A stretch of 64,000 nt of DNA from Oerskovia paurometabola (GCF_016907365.1 NZ_JAFBBV010000001.1:3906001-3970000); one strand, 5' to 3'. Counted from the first letter of the stretch, positions 23,868 to 32,747 are shown. Made by a program: numbers and translations. The notes: generated by a model not told the origin, from the letters alone.

Positions 23868-25802
23868 TCAGCGCACCTCGACCCCCGCGGGTGCCTCGGT
23901 CGAGATCCGCAGCGCGGCCACGAGGTCGCGGTACAGGTCGTCCGCCGCGAGGAGCTCGGCGTGCGTGCCGCGCGCTCGCACGCGCCCGTCCTCCATGACG
24001 AGGATCTGGTCGGCGTCGATCACGGTCGAGAGCCGGTGCGCGATCGTCACGACGGCTCGGTCGCGCGACAGGTCCTCGATCACGGCGTGGACCGCGGCCT
24101 CGGTGAGACCGTCGACCTGGGCCGTGGCCTCGTCGAGCAGCAGGACCTCGGGCGCGTGCAGCACCGCCCGGGCGAGGGCGACGCGCTGTCGCTCCCCGCC
24201 GGACACCGTGGTCCCGACGAGCGACGTGTCGAGCCCGTCGGCGAGCGAGCGCACCTTGGCGTCGAGGCGCACCTTGGCGAGCGCGTCCCACATGGCGTCC
24301 TCGGTCGCGTCGGGGTCGGAGAGCCGGAGGTTCTCGCGGATCGTGCCGGGCACGACGGGCGTCTCCTGCTCGACGTACGCGATGCGCGAGCGCACCTCGT
24401 CGAACGTGTAGTCCGAGTACGGGCGGCCGTCGAGCAGCAGGGCCCCGGACTCGGGCTGGAGGAAGCGCAGGAGCAGCGAGAAGGTCGTGGTCTTCCCGGC
24501 ACCCGACGGCCCGACGATCGCGACCTGCCCCCGTCGCGGCACCTCGAACGTCAGGTCGCGCACGACGGGCTCGCCGCCCGGCAGGTAGCGCGCGGCGACG
24601 TCGCGGAACGCGAGCACGGGCGGCTCGCCCTCCGCGTCGGCGAGGCGCGCGGGATGGTGCGCGGCGTCGTCGGGCAGCGAGATCACGGTGCCCGACGACG
24701 GCGCGCGGCTCCCCGCGGCGTCTCGCCCGGGTGCACCGGAGGTGCGCTCGGGCTCCTCCGTCTCGATGGCCTCGACCTCGCGGATGCGGCCCGCGGCCGC
24801 GATGCCGGCCTGGAGCTCGGTGACGTTCTGCGTGAGGGTCGTGACGGGGTCGACGATCTGGAACGCGTAGAGCAGGAACGCGACGAGGCTCGAGACCGCG
24901 AGGAGCCCCTGGTCGACGCGCCACGCCCCGAGCGCGAGGATCACGATGATCGCGAGCTGGATGCCGCCGCCCGCGATGGTCCACGCGACGGCCCCGGTGC
25001 GCACCGCCTTGAGGTTGTAGCGCGCGGAGTCCTGGGCGTCGGCCACGACGCGGTCGATCTGCCGCTCCTCGGCGCGGCTCGCCTTGATGGTCCGCAGGGC
25101 CCGCAGGCCACCCTCGAGGACGCCGCCGAGCCTGCCGAGCGACTCCTGCGCCTGCTCCTGGGCCTTGGCGATCCGGGGCATGAGGACCCCGACGAGGACG
25201 CCGATGACGACGATCGCGGCGAGCGTCGTCCCGAGGAGGACCATGTCGAGCACGGCCATGAGGACGACCGTGCCGACCAGGCTCACGACACCGTTGACGA
25301 GGCTCACGATGCTCGACGACGCGGCCTCGCGCAGCAGGACCGTGTCCGACGTGACCCGTGTGACGAGCTCGCCCGTGGGCCGTGACCCGAGCGCACCGAC
25401 CTTGGCCCGGAAGAAGCGGCGGACCATCGAGGTGCGGGCGTCGAGCACGACGCGCTCGGCGAGCGCGCCCAGCAGGATCCACTGCCACATGCCCAGGACC
25501 AGGCCCACGACGAGCAGACCGACCAGCAGGCTCACCGCGGGGACGAGCGAGGCGCCGGTGCCCAGGGTGTCGAGGACCGACTTGGTGACCATGGGGGTCG
25601 CGAGGCTCGCGGCCGTGGTGCCGAGCCCCAGCGCGAGTCCCGCCGCGAGCGTCCTGCGGTGAGGGGTGACGAACGTCCAGAGGATCTTGAGACGCGGCAG
25701 GAGCGGGCCCTTGGGTTCCGTCGGCTCGTCGTGCGTGGGTTCGGTCGCCTGGGCTGTCGGGGGGTGCGGCGGGGTCGTCGGCGCGGGGTCGGTGTCGGCC
25801 AT
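23868..25802 (-). CDS. ABC multidrug-type transporter, fused permease-ATPase
   Basis: This 644-residue half-transporter has a cytosolic N terminus of about 45 residues, a six-helix exporter domain (about 50-320), a linker of about 50 residues rich in Ala/Ser, and an NBD. The NBD has Walker A GPSGAGKTT (431-439), signature VSGGERQR (533-540), Walker B LLLDEAT and the AHR switch. It should dimerise to extrude lipids, drugs or peptides. It is divergent from a TetR gene across a promoter region with GTCCCAT repeats, so that TetR probably represses it. I chose ATG 25802. A GTG at 25817, 9 nt from a TAAAAT -10 box, would add five residues and is also plausible. Confidence 0.92.
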   Translation of the reverse strand: MADTDPAPTTPPHPPTAQATEPTHDEPTEPKGPLLPRLKILWTFVTPHRRTLAAGLALGLGTTAASLATPMVTKSVLDTLGTGASLVPAVSLLVGLLVVGLVLGMWQWILLGALAERVVLDARTSMVRRFFRAKVGALGSRPTGELVTRVTSDTVLLREAASSSIVSLVNGVVSLVGTVVLMAVLDMVLLGTTLAAIVVIGVLVGVLMPRIAKAQEQAQESLGRLGGVLEGGLRALRTIKASRAEERQIDRVVADAQDSARYNLKAVRTGAVAWTIAGGGIQLAIIVILALGAWRVDQGLLAVSSLVAFLLYAFQIVDPVTTLTQNVTELQAGIAAAGRIREVEAIETEEPERTSGAPGRDAAGSRAPSSGTVISLPDDAAHHPARLADAEGEPPVLAFRDVAARYLPGGEPVVRDLTFEVPRRGQVAIVGPSGAGKTTTFSLLLRFLQPESGALLLDGRPYSDYTFDEVRSRIAYVEQETPVVPGTIRENLRLSDPDATEDAMWDALAKVRLDAKVRSLADGLDTSLVGTTVSGGERQRVALARAVLHAPEVLLLDEATAQVDGLTEAAVHAVIEDLSRDRAVVTIAHRLSTVIDADQILVMEDGRVRARGTHAELLAADDLYRDLVAALRISTEAPAGVEVR

Positions 25803-25821
25803 GATCCAGTGGAACACGGGT

Positions 25822-25849
25822 GTCCCATTTTAGACAAGAGCCGTCCCAT
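25822..25849. promoter_or_regulatory. Direct repeats in the ABC/TetR divergent promoter
   Basis: Two copies of GTCCCAT (25822-25828 and 25843-25849) are 21 bp apart, about two helical turns. They flank the TAAAAT -10 box (25832-25827, minus strand) of the ABC gene. They form a candidate operator for the adjacent TetR. Confidence 0.45.
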
Positions 25850-25860
25850 CGGGTCACGGC

Positions 25861-25872
25861 TACGCTGAGCAC
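25861..25872 (+). promoter_or_regulatory. -10 box for leaderless tetR
   Basis: TACGCT at 25861-25866 is 6 nt before the GTG start. Confidence 0.6.
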
Positions 25873-26556
25873 GTGACAGCAAGCGACACCGCCGCCGTAC
25901 GGGGCGAGGCGAGCACCGGCGCTGCGCCCGACGCCCCCGCCACGGGCGCGCGCGCCCGGACGCGGCGCGCGATCCTCGACGCCGCGGTCTCCGTGGTCAG
26001 CGCGAACCCGGCGGCTTCCCTCGGGGAGGTCGCCCAGGCCGCGCAGGTCGGTCGCAGCACGCTGCACCGCTACTTCCCCGAGCGCGCCGACCTCATGCGC
26101 GCCGTCGGCGACGAGGCCCTCGACCGCACACGCGCCGCGATCCGCGCCGCGCGGCTCGACGACGGAGGCCCCGCAGCCGCCCTGCGCCGCCTCGTCGTCG
26201 AGTACTTCGACCTCGGTCCCTGGTACATGCTGCTGTTCGCCGACCCGCTGCTCGCCGACGACGCAGAGTTCTGGCGCAAGAGCGACACCGCCGAGGCACC
26301 CGTCCGCGACCTGTTCGAGCGCGGGCAACGAGACGGCGTGTTCGACCCGACCCTCACGATCTCGTGGGACCAGCGCACGCTGTGGTGGACCCTGTTCAAT
26401 GCCTGGTCGGTCATGACCGAGGACTGCACGTCGCGCAGCGACGCGCTGCGCATGGCGGTCCGCAGCATCGAGGGCGTCGTGCTCGCGCCCTCCTCGCCCT
26501 CCCCTGCCCCACCCCCCGCCCCAGCGAGCCGCACCGAGAAGCCGAGGACCGCATGA
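25873..26556 (+). CDS. TetR/AcrR family transcriptional regulator
   Basis: This 227-residue regulator has an Ala-rich N-terminal tail, a TetR helix-turn-helix (TRRAILDAAVSVVSANPAAS, then VGRSTLHRYFPERADLMRAV), a helical ligand-binding core with several Trp residues, and a Pro-rich C terminus. It is divergent from the ABC multidrug transporter gene. Its stop overlaps the ATG of a small membrane protein gene, so the two are coupled. GTG at 25873 lies 6 nt after TACGCT. It most likely represses the divergent transporter; its inducer is unknown. Confidence 0.92.
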   Translation: MTASDTAAVRGEASTGAAPDAPATGARARTRRAILDAAVSVVSANPAASLGEVAQAAQVGRSTLHRYFPERADLMRAVGDEALDRTRAAIRAARLDDGGPAAALRRLVVEYFDLGPWYMLLFADPLLADDAEFWRKSDTAEAPVRDLFERGQRDGVFDPTLTISWDQRTLWWTLFNAWSVMTEDCTSRSDALRMAVRSIEGVVLAPSSPSPAPPPAPASRTEKPRTA

Positions 26557-26741
26557 AGACCATCCGCTGGGCGAGCCTGCTGACCGTGCTCGGTTGCGTC
26601 GTCGTGGGGCTCGTGAGCCTGTTCTCGCTGCTCCGCGGCCGCACGTGGGCCTGGTTCCCGCTGCTCGTCGCCGTCGCGGTAGGCTTCCGCGAGATCCGCT
26701 ACCTGCAGCGCATCGACCACCAGCGCAACGCCCCGCGCTGA
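26553..26741 (+). CDS. Small two-helix membrane protein
   Basis: This 62-residue protein has two hydrophobic segments (WASLLTVLGCVVVGLVSLF and WAWFPLLVAVAVGF) separated by SLLRGRT, and a polar C terminus FREIRYLQRIDHQRNAPR. It overlaps the tetR stop by ATGA, so it belongs to that transcript. It may assist or accompany the transporter controlled by the TetR, but no family was recognised. Confidence 0.75.
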   Translation: MKTIRWASLLTVLGCVVVGLVSLFSLLRGRTWAWFPLLVAVAVGFREIRYLQRIDHQRNAPR

Positions 26742-26932
26742 CCCTGCGCCCCGGCTCAGGGGCCTCCCGGAAGGGATGTCCCCCATCCGACGGGCGCCCG
26801 TCATCCTCCGGGAGGACGAGGCCCCCGCCGAGGATGGGTCGGAGGGCCGATGTGCCCGCACCTCCTCCCCGAAGAGACTGGTAGCACGCCCCGCGACAGC
26901 GAGGGCGGCCAACTTTTCCTGGGGAGGAAGCC
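26742..26932 (+). promoter_or_regulatory. Structured spacer upstream of the 26933 gene
   Basis: No gene is evident. The spacer contains nested inverted repeats, such as CATCCTC...GAGGATG around 26801-26835 with an internal TCCTCC/GGAGGA hairpin. It also holds a TAGCAC -10-like element near 26882 and a strong GGGGAGGAAG ribosome site just before the next ATG. Confidence 0.4.
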
Positions 26933-27205
26933 ATGACCACACAGGTCACGACCTCGACGCCGATCCGCGTCGCACTCCGCGGCCACGACACGACGGCCCG
27001 CCGCGCGCGCTCGTCGGCTCGCCCTGCGGGCTCCTCCCCCACCTCACGGCCCGACGGCGGAGCGCCCCGCCCGCAGGAACGTCGCCCCGGTGCGTCGTCG
27101 GACCCGTCCGAGCGGGCGAACGGCTGGCTCGTCGCCGGCTCGGTCCTCGTGGCCATCGCGCTGTTCTCGGCGCTCGCGCTGAGCTCGTTCTCGACGCTGG
27201 GCTGA
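26933..27205 (+). CDS. Small single-pass membrane protein
   Basis: This 90-residue protein has a long basic, Arg/Pro/Ser-rich cytosolic region of about 62 residues. One C-terminal membrane helix follows (GWLVAGSVLVAIALFSALAL), ending SSFSTLG. The tail-anchored topology is predicted from composition. ATG at 26933 has one of the best ribosome sites in the window (GGGGAGGAAG). No family was recognised. The gene is closed by a 19-bp terminator shared with the convergent pnkp gene. Confidence 0.75.
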   Translation: MTTQVTTSTPIRVALRGHDTTARRARSSARPAGSSPTSRPDGGAPRPQERRPGASSDPSERANGWLVAGSVLVAIALFSALALSSFSTLG

Positions 27206-27217
27206 CCGGCGACACCC

Positions 27218-27259
27218 CGTCAGGACGGGCGTGACCTCGAGGTCACGCCCGTCCTGACG
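27218..27259. terminator. Bidirectional terminator at the pnkp 3' end
   Basis: A perfect 19-bp stem (CGTCAGGACGGGCGTGACC and complement) with a TCGA loop abuts the pnkp stop codon and serves both convergent genes. Confidence 0.85.
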
Positions 27260-29896
27260 CTAGAGCCGTGGGTCGACCGGCTCCGACTCGAGCGCGAGGA
27301 CCGCGAAGACGGCCTCGTGCACGCGCCACAGCGGCTCGCCCGCGACCACACGCTCGACCGCCTCGAGCCCCAGCGCGTACTCGCGCAGCGCGAGCGACTG
27401 CTTGCGCCCCAGCGAACGGACGCGCAACCGCTCCAGGTGCTGCTCCCGGGTGTACTCGGGGCCGTAGATGATCCGCAGGTACTCGCGGCCGCGGACCTTG
27501 AGCCCCGGCTGGACGAGCCCCCTGGGCCCGCGCACCAGGTTCGCGAGCGGCTTGACGACCATCCCCTCCCCGCCGGCCCCGGTCAACTCCTCCCACCAGC
27601 GGACACCCTCGGCACGCGATGCGTCGTCCGCGGGGTCGACCACGAGGCGTCGCGTCGTGCGGAAGAGCACGGGGTCGGCCTCGACGAGCCGGTCGGCGAT
27701 CCCCAGGTGCCACAGGTGGTCGCGGGTCGCGTAGGTCGCACCGGTCGGCTCGCCCGCCACGCCCGACCCGCTCGCGAGCACCTGGAACGGCGCGAGCTGC
27801 ACGCCGTCGAGGCCGTCGACGGGCCAGCGGTAGCGCCGGTACGCCTGCGTGTACCGCTCGGTGTCCTCGGCCCGCGAGGCCGTGCGCGCCCGCAGGTCCC
27901 CGACGTCCACGCCGCGGGCCACGGCCGCGTCGAGCGCCGCGAGCGCCGCGGGCATGACGGCCCGGGCCGCGGCCCCGACGCTCGCGTACTGGTCGCGGAT
28001 GAGCTGGTCGGCCTTCGCGGACCAGGGCAGGACCTCGGCGTCGAGCAGGAGCCAGTCGGCACCCAGCTCGTCCCACACCCCGGCCCCGTCGAGGGCCTTC
28101 GCGACGTGCTCGAGAAGAGCCTCCGCCGTCGGGCCGGAGAAGAGCGGACGGCCCGTGCGCGTGTGCGCGACCCCGCGCCCGCCCGGCTGCACGTCGACCC
28201 CGAAGCGCCGGGCCGACGCCCCGTACGCCTCGCGGCACACGAGCACCACGGCGCGCGAGCCCATGTGCTTCTCCTCGCACACGACCTGCCCGACGGCGTC
28301 GCCCGCGTACGCCGCGAACGCGTCCTCGGGGTGCTCGAGGTAGCCGGGGCGCTGCGACGTCGCGACGGGGCTCATGGTCGGCGGCAGGTACAGCAGCGCG
28401 CGCGGGTCGGTCGCGAACCTGCTCATGACCTCCAGGGCCCCGGCTGCGTTCTCCTCGGGGATCGTGATGCGCCCCCGCGTGCCCGTGACGACCGACCGGC
28501 GGCCGAGCACGTCGGTCACGTCGAGGACGTCGGGGTCGCGCTGCGGGCGAGCGGCCCCCTCGGCCTCCCCCGAGCCCTCCGCCGGCAGGAACGGCCGCGC
28601 CGGCTCGTAGTAGACCTGGGCCGCGGGCACCGACACGAGCTCCTTCTCCGGGTACCGCAGCGCGGAGAGCTTCCCACCGAAGACGCACCCCGTGTCGAGG
28701 CACATCGTGTTGTTGACCCACTCGGCCTCGGGCGTGGGCGTGTGCCCGTAGAGCACCGTCGCCCGGCCGCGGTACTCGTTCGCCCACGGGTAGCGCACGG
28801 GCAGCCCGAACTCGTCGGTCTCCCCCGTCGTGTCCCCGTAGAGCGCGAAGCTGCGCACCCGGCCCGACGCGCGCCCGTGGTACGACTCCTTGAGCCCGGC
28901 GTGCGCGACCACGAGCCGCCCGCCGTCCAGCACCAGGTGCGAGACGAGCTCGCGGCAGAACGTCTCGACGTCCTGGCGGAACTCCTCGGGCTCGTCGGCG
29001 AGCTGCGCGAGCGTCGTCTCCAGCCCGTGGCTGACGGTCACGTTGCGCCCCGAGAGCGCGCGCACGAGCTTGTGCTCGTGGTTGCCGGGGACGGCGAGCG
29101 CGTGCCCCGCCCGAACCATGCCCATCACGAGGCGCAGCACGCCCGGCGAGTCGGGCCCGCGGTCGACGAGGTCGCCCAGGAACAGCGCACGGCGACCCTC
29201 GGGGTGGGCGGCGTCGACCGGGCGGCCGGCGTCGTCGCGCCCGATCACGTAGCCGAGCTCGCCCAGCAGGGTCTCGAGCTCGGCGCGGCAGCCGTGCACG
29301 TCGCCGATCGCGTCGAACGGCCCGGTCTGGTCGCGGAGGTCGTTCAGCAGGGGCTCGCGGGAGATCGTGGCGCGGGCGATCTCGTCGACGCCGCGCAGCA
29401 CGTGGACCTTGCGGAAGCCCTCGCGGCTCAAGGACTTGAGTGACGACCGCAGCGCCTGGCGCTGACGCTTGACGACGTGGTCGCCGAAGTCGCGGTCGGG
29501 GCGGGACCGGTTGCGCTCGATCGCGACGGACTCGGGCACGTCAAGCACGATCGCGACGGGCAGGACGTCGTGCGCCCGCGCGAGCGCGACGAGGCTCTTG
29601 CGCGCTGCGGACTGCACGTTGGTCGCGTCGACGACGGTCAGGTGCCCGGCCTCCAGGCGCTTGCTCACGATCGTCCCGAGCACCTCGAACGCCGCGGCCG
29701 TGGCCGACTGGTCGTTGACGTCCCCCGAGACGAGTCCCCGGCAGAAGTCCGACGAGACGGCCTCGAACGGCGCGAAGCGCTCGCGCGCGAACGTCGACTT
29801 GCCGGACCCGGACACGCCGACGAGCACCACGAGCGAGAGCTCGGGCACGGTCAGGACGCGGGGTTCCCCGCTGGTCACGTGCTGCTCGGTGGTCAT
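27260..29896 (-). CDS. pnkp: Polynucleotide kinase-phosphatase Pnkp (RNA repair)
   Basis: This 878-residue tri-functional repair enzyme has its domains in canonical order. The P-loop kinase GVSGSGKST is at 27-35. A metallophosphoesterase 2',3'-phosphatase follows, with GDVHG (198-202), GDLVDRG (241-247) and GNHEH (271-275). The C-terminal adenylyltransferase/ligase domain has the nucleophile Lys543 in EEKHMGSRAV. In characterised systems it heals both ends of cleaved RNA and seals them together with Hen1. It overlaps the hen1 stop by 4 bp (ATGA), so the two proteins are co-translated. ATG 29896 removes unrelated upstream sequence and fits family length. All catalytic motifs are intact. Confidence 0.96.
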   Translation of the reverse strand: MTTEQHVTSGEPRVLTVPELSLVVLVGVSGSGKSTFARERFAPFEAVSSDFCRGLVSGDVNDQSATAAAFEVLGTIVSKRLEAGHLTVVDATNVQSAARKSLVALARAHDVLPVAIVLDVPESVAIERNRSRPDRDFGDHVVKRQRQALRSSLKSLSREGFRKVHVLRGVDEIARATISREPLLNDLRDQTGPFDAIGDVHGCRAELETLLGELGYVIGRDDAGRPVDAAHPEGRRALFLGDLVDRGPDSPGVLRLVMGMVRAGHALAVPGNHEHKLVRALSGRNVTVSHGLETTLAQLADEPEEFRQDVETFCRELVSHLVLDGGRLVVAHAGLKESYHGRASGRVRSFALYGDTTGETDEFGLPVRYPWANEYRGRATVLYGHTPTPEAEWVNNTMCLDTGCVFGGKLSALRYPEKELVSVPAAQVYYEPARPFLPAEGSGEAEGAARPQRDPDVLDVTDVLGRRSVVTGTRGRITIPEENAAGALEVMSRFATDPRALLYLPPTMSPVATSQRPGYLEHPEDAFAAYAGDAVGQVVCEEKHMGSRAVVLVCREAYGASARRFGVDVQPGGRGVAHTRTGRPLFSGPTAEALLEHVAKALDGAGVWDELGADWLLLDAEVLPWSAKADQLIRDQYASVGAAARAVMPAALAALDAAVARGVDVGDLRARTASRAEDTERYTQAYRRYRWPVDGLDGVQLAPFQVLASGSGVAGEPTGATYATRDHLWHLGIADRLVEADPVLFRTTRRLVVDPADDASRAEGVRWWEELTGAGGEGMVVKPLANLVRGPRGLVQPGLKVRGREYLRIIYGPEYTREQHLERLRVRSLGRKQSLALREYALGLEAVERVVAGEPLWRVHEAVFAVLALESEPVDPRL

Positions 29897-31386
29897 GCCC
29901 GTGCCTCCGTCGATCGTACGAACAGCGCCATCTGCGTCGGTGCGCCCAACGCGCTCGGCCCCACGTCCTGCGGCCCGACGTCGCGGAACGTCACGGCGTA
30001 CCCGTGGCGGTGCGCGACGCCGTCGGCCCACGCCCCGAGCTCGGCGCGCGTCCACTCGAAGCGGTGGTCCGCGTGCCGGTGCCCGTGCTCCCCCAGGGAC
30101 GGGTACAGCGCGTTGTACTCGACGTTGGGCGTCGTCACGACGACCGCCCCTGGACGCGCCTCGGCGAACACGACCCGTTCGAGCGCGCCCAGGCGCGGCG
30201 GGTCGACGTGCTCGATCACCTCCATGAGCACCGCGGCGTCGAAGCCCGCGATCCGCTCGTCGCGGTACGTGAGCGAGGACTGCACGAGCCGCACGCGCTC
30301 ACGCTCGGCGTCGCTCGCGTCCTCCAGGCGCAGCCGGGTCGCGGCCTTCTCGAGCTCGCGCGCGGCGACGTCGGTGCCGAGCACACGCGTGAAGCGGCGG
30401 TCGGCGGCGAGCAGCCGCAGGAGGGCGCCCTCGCCGCACCCGAGGTCGACGACGCTGCGCGCCCCGACCTCGTGCAGGGCCGCGACCACGGCCTCGGCGC
30501 GCTGCCGGGCGAGCGTGGGCGTCGTGGTCCCGACGGCGTCGCTCCCCGCGGCGGGGACGTCGCCCTCGGCGGGGGTCCCCACGGCCTCGGCGTCGGCGGG
30601 CAGCGGGCCGCCGTCGAGCGTCACGAGCCGGTCGGTCGCGTCCTCGACGTACCGGCGCTGGTGCGCGAGGTAGCGGCGCATGATCTGGTCCCGCTCGGGG
30701 TGCTCGGCGAGCCATCCCTCGCCCGCGCGCAGCAGCTTGTCGACCTCGTCGCCCGTGACCCAGTAGTGCTTGGCGTCGTCGAGCACGGGCAGCAGGACGT
30801 ACAGGTGGTGCAGGGCGTCGGCGAGGCGGACCGTGCCGCTCAGGCGCAGGTCGACGTAGCGCGAGTCGCCCCACTCGGGCACGGTCGGGTCGAGCGGCTC
30901 GGGCATCGCCTCGACGGTCCAGCCCAGGGGTTCGAACAGGCGCTCGGCGAGCCCCGCACCGCCCCGGCAGGGCAGCGCGGGGACGTGGATCTCGAGCGGG
31001 ATCGGGCCGTCTGCGAGCGCCTGCCGCGAGTCGCAGCGTCCGGTCATCGCGGTACGGAACACGGCACCGAGCGCGACCGCGAGCATCGAGGACGCGGCGT
31101 AGGGGCGGTCGTTGACGTACTGGGCCAGGGAGAAGGCGTCGCGGCCGCCGAAGCGCTTGTTGCGCACGATCCCCACGGGGTCGACCTCGAGCAGCAGCGC
31201 GACCGTGCAGCGGGCGGCGTCGGCCTCGGGGTAGAAGACGTGCGCCGTGCCGACGGGGAGGTCGAACGACTGGGCTCGCGCAGGGTGTTTGTGCAGCAGG
31301 TACCCGAGGTCGGTCGCGTCCAGAAGGGCTCCGTGCTCGACGGACCCGGCCGGTGCACCGGCGGTCGTCGTGAGGGTGACCAGCAT
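29893..31386 (-). CDS. hen1: 3'-terminal RNA ribose 2'-O-methyltransferase Hen1
   Basis: This 497-residue protein begins MLVTLTTTAG and has the Hen1 N-terminal domain signature ATDLGYLLHKHPARAQSFDL and AHVFYPEADAARCTVALLLE. The C-terminal Rossmann methyltransferase has SAM loop DLGCGEGALLRLL and the metal-binding MEVIEHVDPPRL (E-x-x-E-H), with a downstream HRFEW His. In known systems Hen1 methylates the 2'-OH of the 3' end before Pnkp ligation, protecting repaired RNA from a second cut. A start three codons upstream (31395) is possible; 31386 gives the usual family N terminus. It is the first gene of a two-gene operon, with a TAAATC -10-like element about 35 nt upstream. Confidence 0.96.
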   Translation of the reverse strand: MLVTLTTTAGAPAGSVEHGALLDATDLGYLLHKHPARAQSFDLPVGTAHVFYPEADAARCTVALLLEVDPVGIVRNKRFGGRDAFSLAQYVNDRPYAASSMLAVALGAVFRTAMTGRCDSRQALADGPIPLEIHVPALPCRGGAGLAERLFEPLGWTVEAMPEPLDPTVPEWGDSRYVDLRLSGTVRLADALHHLYVLLPVLDDAKHYWVTGDEVDKLLRAGEGWLAEHPERDQIMRRYLAHQRRYVEDATDRLVTLDGGPLPADAEAVGTPAEGDVPAAGSDAVGTTTPTLARQRAEAVVAALHEVGARSVVDLGCGEGALLRLLAADRRFTRVLGTDVAARELEKAATRLRLEDASDAERERVRLVQSSLTYRDERIAGFDAAVLMEVIEHVDPPRLGALERVVFAEARPGAVVVTTPNVEYNALYPSLGEHGHRHADHRFEWTRAELGAWADGVAHRHGYAVTFRDVGPQDVGPSALGAPTQMALFVRSTEARA

Positions 31387-31494
31387 GCTGTGCATGGTCC
31401 CACGGGGGCACAACGGATTTACGCTGGAGGTGGTCCGTGCGTCCGCGCGTCGACGACGACCGCGAGCGCCGCGTCCTCGACGGACGGAGCATCC
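31387..31494. promoter_or_regulatory. Divergent promoter region, hen1 and methyltransferase
   Basis: This region of about 108 bp separates hen1 (minus) from the methyltransferase gene (plus). On the minus strand TAAATC lies near 31417-31422 as a possible -10 box. No palindrome or RtcR/sigma-54-type element was recognised, so no stress-specific control is visible. Confidence 0.4.
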
Positions 31495-32676
31495 ATGTCC
31501 ACGACACCGCAGGTCCCGGTCGGCGGTCCCGGCAGCCCCGGTGGCCCCGGTGGCCCGACGGGCGAGGGTCCGGGAGCCGAGGAGTTTGCCGAGCGGTTGT
31601 TCGCGTCGTCCCTCGGCGCCCTCGACGTCTTCTCGGTGTACCTCGGCGACCGGCTGGGCTGGTACCGGGCGCTCGCGGCCGACGGCCCCGCGACCTCGGC
31701 CGAGCTGGCCGCCAGGACGGGCACGCAGGAGCGCTACGCGCGCGAGTGGCTGGAGGGACAGGCGGTCGCGGGGATCCTCACGGTCGCGGCGCCCGACGCA
31801 CGTGGACCCGGGGACGACGCTCCGGCGTCGGGCACGCCGGACGGCGCCGCACGGCGCTACGCCCTGCAGGCGGGGCCCGCCGAGGTGCTGACGGACGAGC
31901 ACAGCCTCGCGTACCTGGCGCCGCTGCCCCGCCTGTTCGCGGCCGTGGGGCGCACGTTCGACGAGCTCCTCGACGCGTACCGCGACGGCGGCGGGGTGTC
32001 GTGGGGTCGGCTCGGCGCCGACGCGCGCGAGGCGCAGGCCGACCTGAACCGCCCGTGGTTCGAGCGCGAGCTCGCGGGCGCGCTCGGCCGCGTCCCGGAC
32101 CTGCACGCGATCCTGTCCCGACCGGATGCCCGGGTCGCGGACGTGGGGTGCGGGGCGGGGTGGTCGACGGTCGCGCTCGCCCGCGCCTACCCGCAGGCGC
32201 GGCTCGACGGGTACGACCTCGACGCCCCGTCGGTCGACATGGCTCGCGCGAACGCGCAGGCCGCGGGCGTCGCGGACCGGGTGGCTTTCCACGTCGCGGA
32301 CGCGGCGACCCTGCCCGCGGACGTGCTGCTCGACGCGGCGTTCGCGTTCGAGTGCACGCACGACATGCCGCGCCCCGTCGAGGTCCTGTCGGCGGTCCGG
32401 CGGGCCGTCCTGCCCGACGGCGCCGTGGTGGTCATGGACGAGGCCGTCGCCGACGAGTTCGTCGCGCCGGGCGACGAGGTCGAACGGCTCATGTACGGGT
32501 TCAGCCAGTTCGTGTGCCTGCCGGACGGCCTGTCGTCGTCCCCGTCGGTCGGCACGGGCACGGTCATGCGACCCGCGACGCTCGAGCGGTATGCGCTCGA
32601 CGCGGGGTTCGAGCGCGTCGAGGTGCTGCCGGTCGAGGGGTTCAGCTTCTTCCGGTTCTACCGGCTGCACCACTGA
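31495..32676 (+). CDS. Class I SAM-dependent methyltransferase
   Basis: This 393-residue protein has a Gly/Pro-rich start and a winged-helix-like N-terminal domain (SAELAARTGTQERYAREWLE) as found in small-molecule O-methyltransferases. The Rossmann core follows: VADVGCGAGWSTVALA (motif I), DGYDLDAPSVDMARANA, and FAFECTHDMPRPVEVL. It probably methylates a small molecule or acts as an rmt-like modifying enzyme. It is divergent from hen1, so a link to RNA repair is conceivable but not shown. ATG 31495 follows GGAG; a GTG 58 nt upstream is a weaker option. Confidence 0.88.
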   Translation: MSTTPQVPVGGPGSPGGPGGPTGEGPGAEEFAERLFASSLGALDVFSVYLGDRLGWYRALAADGPATSAELAARTGTQERYAREWLEGQAVAGILTVAAPDARGPGDDAPASGTPDGAARRYALQAGPAEVLTDEHSLAYLAPLPRLFAAVGRTFDELLDAYRDGGGVSWGRLGADAREAQADLNRPWFERELAGALGRVPDLHAILSRPDARVADVGCGAGWSTVALARAYPQARLDGYDLDAPSVDMARANAQAAGVADRVAFHVADAATLPADVLLDAAFAFECTHDMPRPVEVLSAVRRAVLPDGAVVVMDEAVADEFVAPGDEVERLMYGFSQFVCLPDGLSSSPSVGTGTVMRPATLERYALDAGFERVEVLPVEGFSFFRFYRLHH

Positions 32677-32735
32677 GCGGCCACCGAGAGCACGCCCCCT
32701 GGCGCAGGCTCGGCGCTCGTCCGCTCGGGCTCCAG

Positions 32736-32747
32736 TATGTTCGTTCC
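32736..32747 (+). promoter_or_regulatory. -10 box for leaderless GNAT gene
   Basis: TATGTT at 32736-32741 is 6 nt before the GTG start. Confidence 0.5.
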
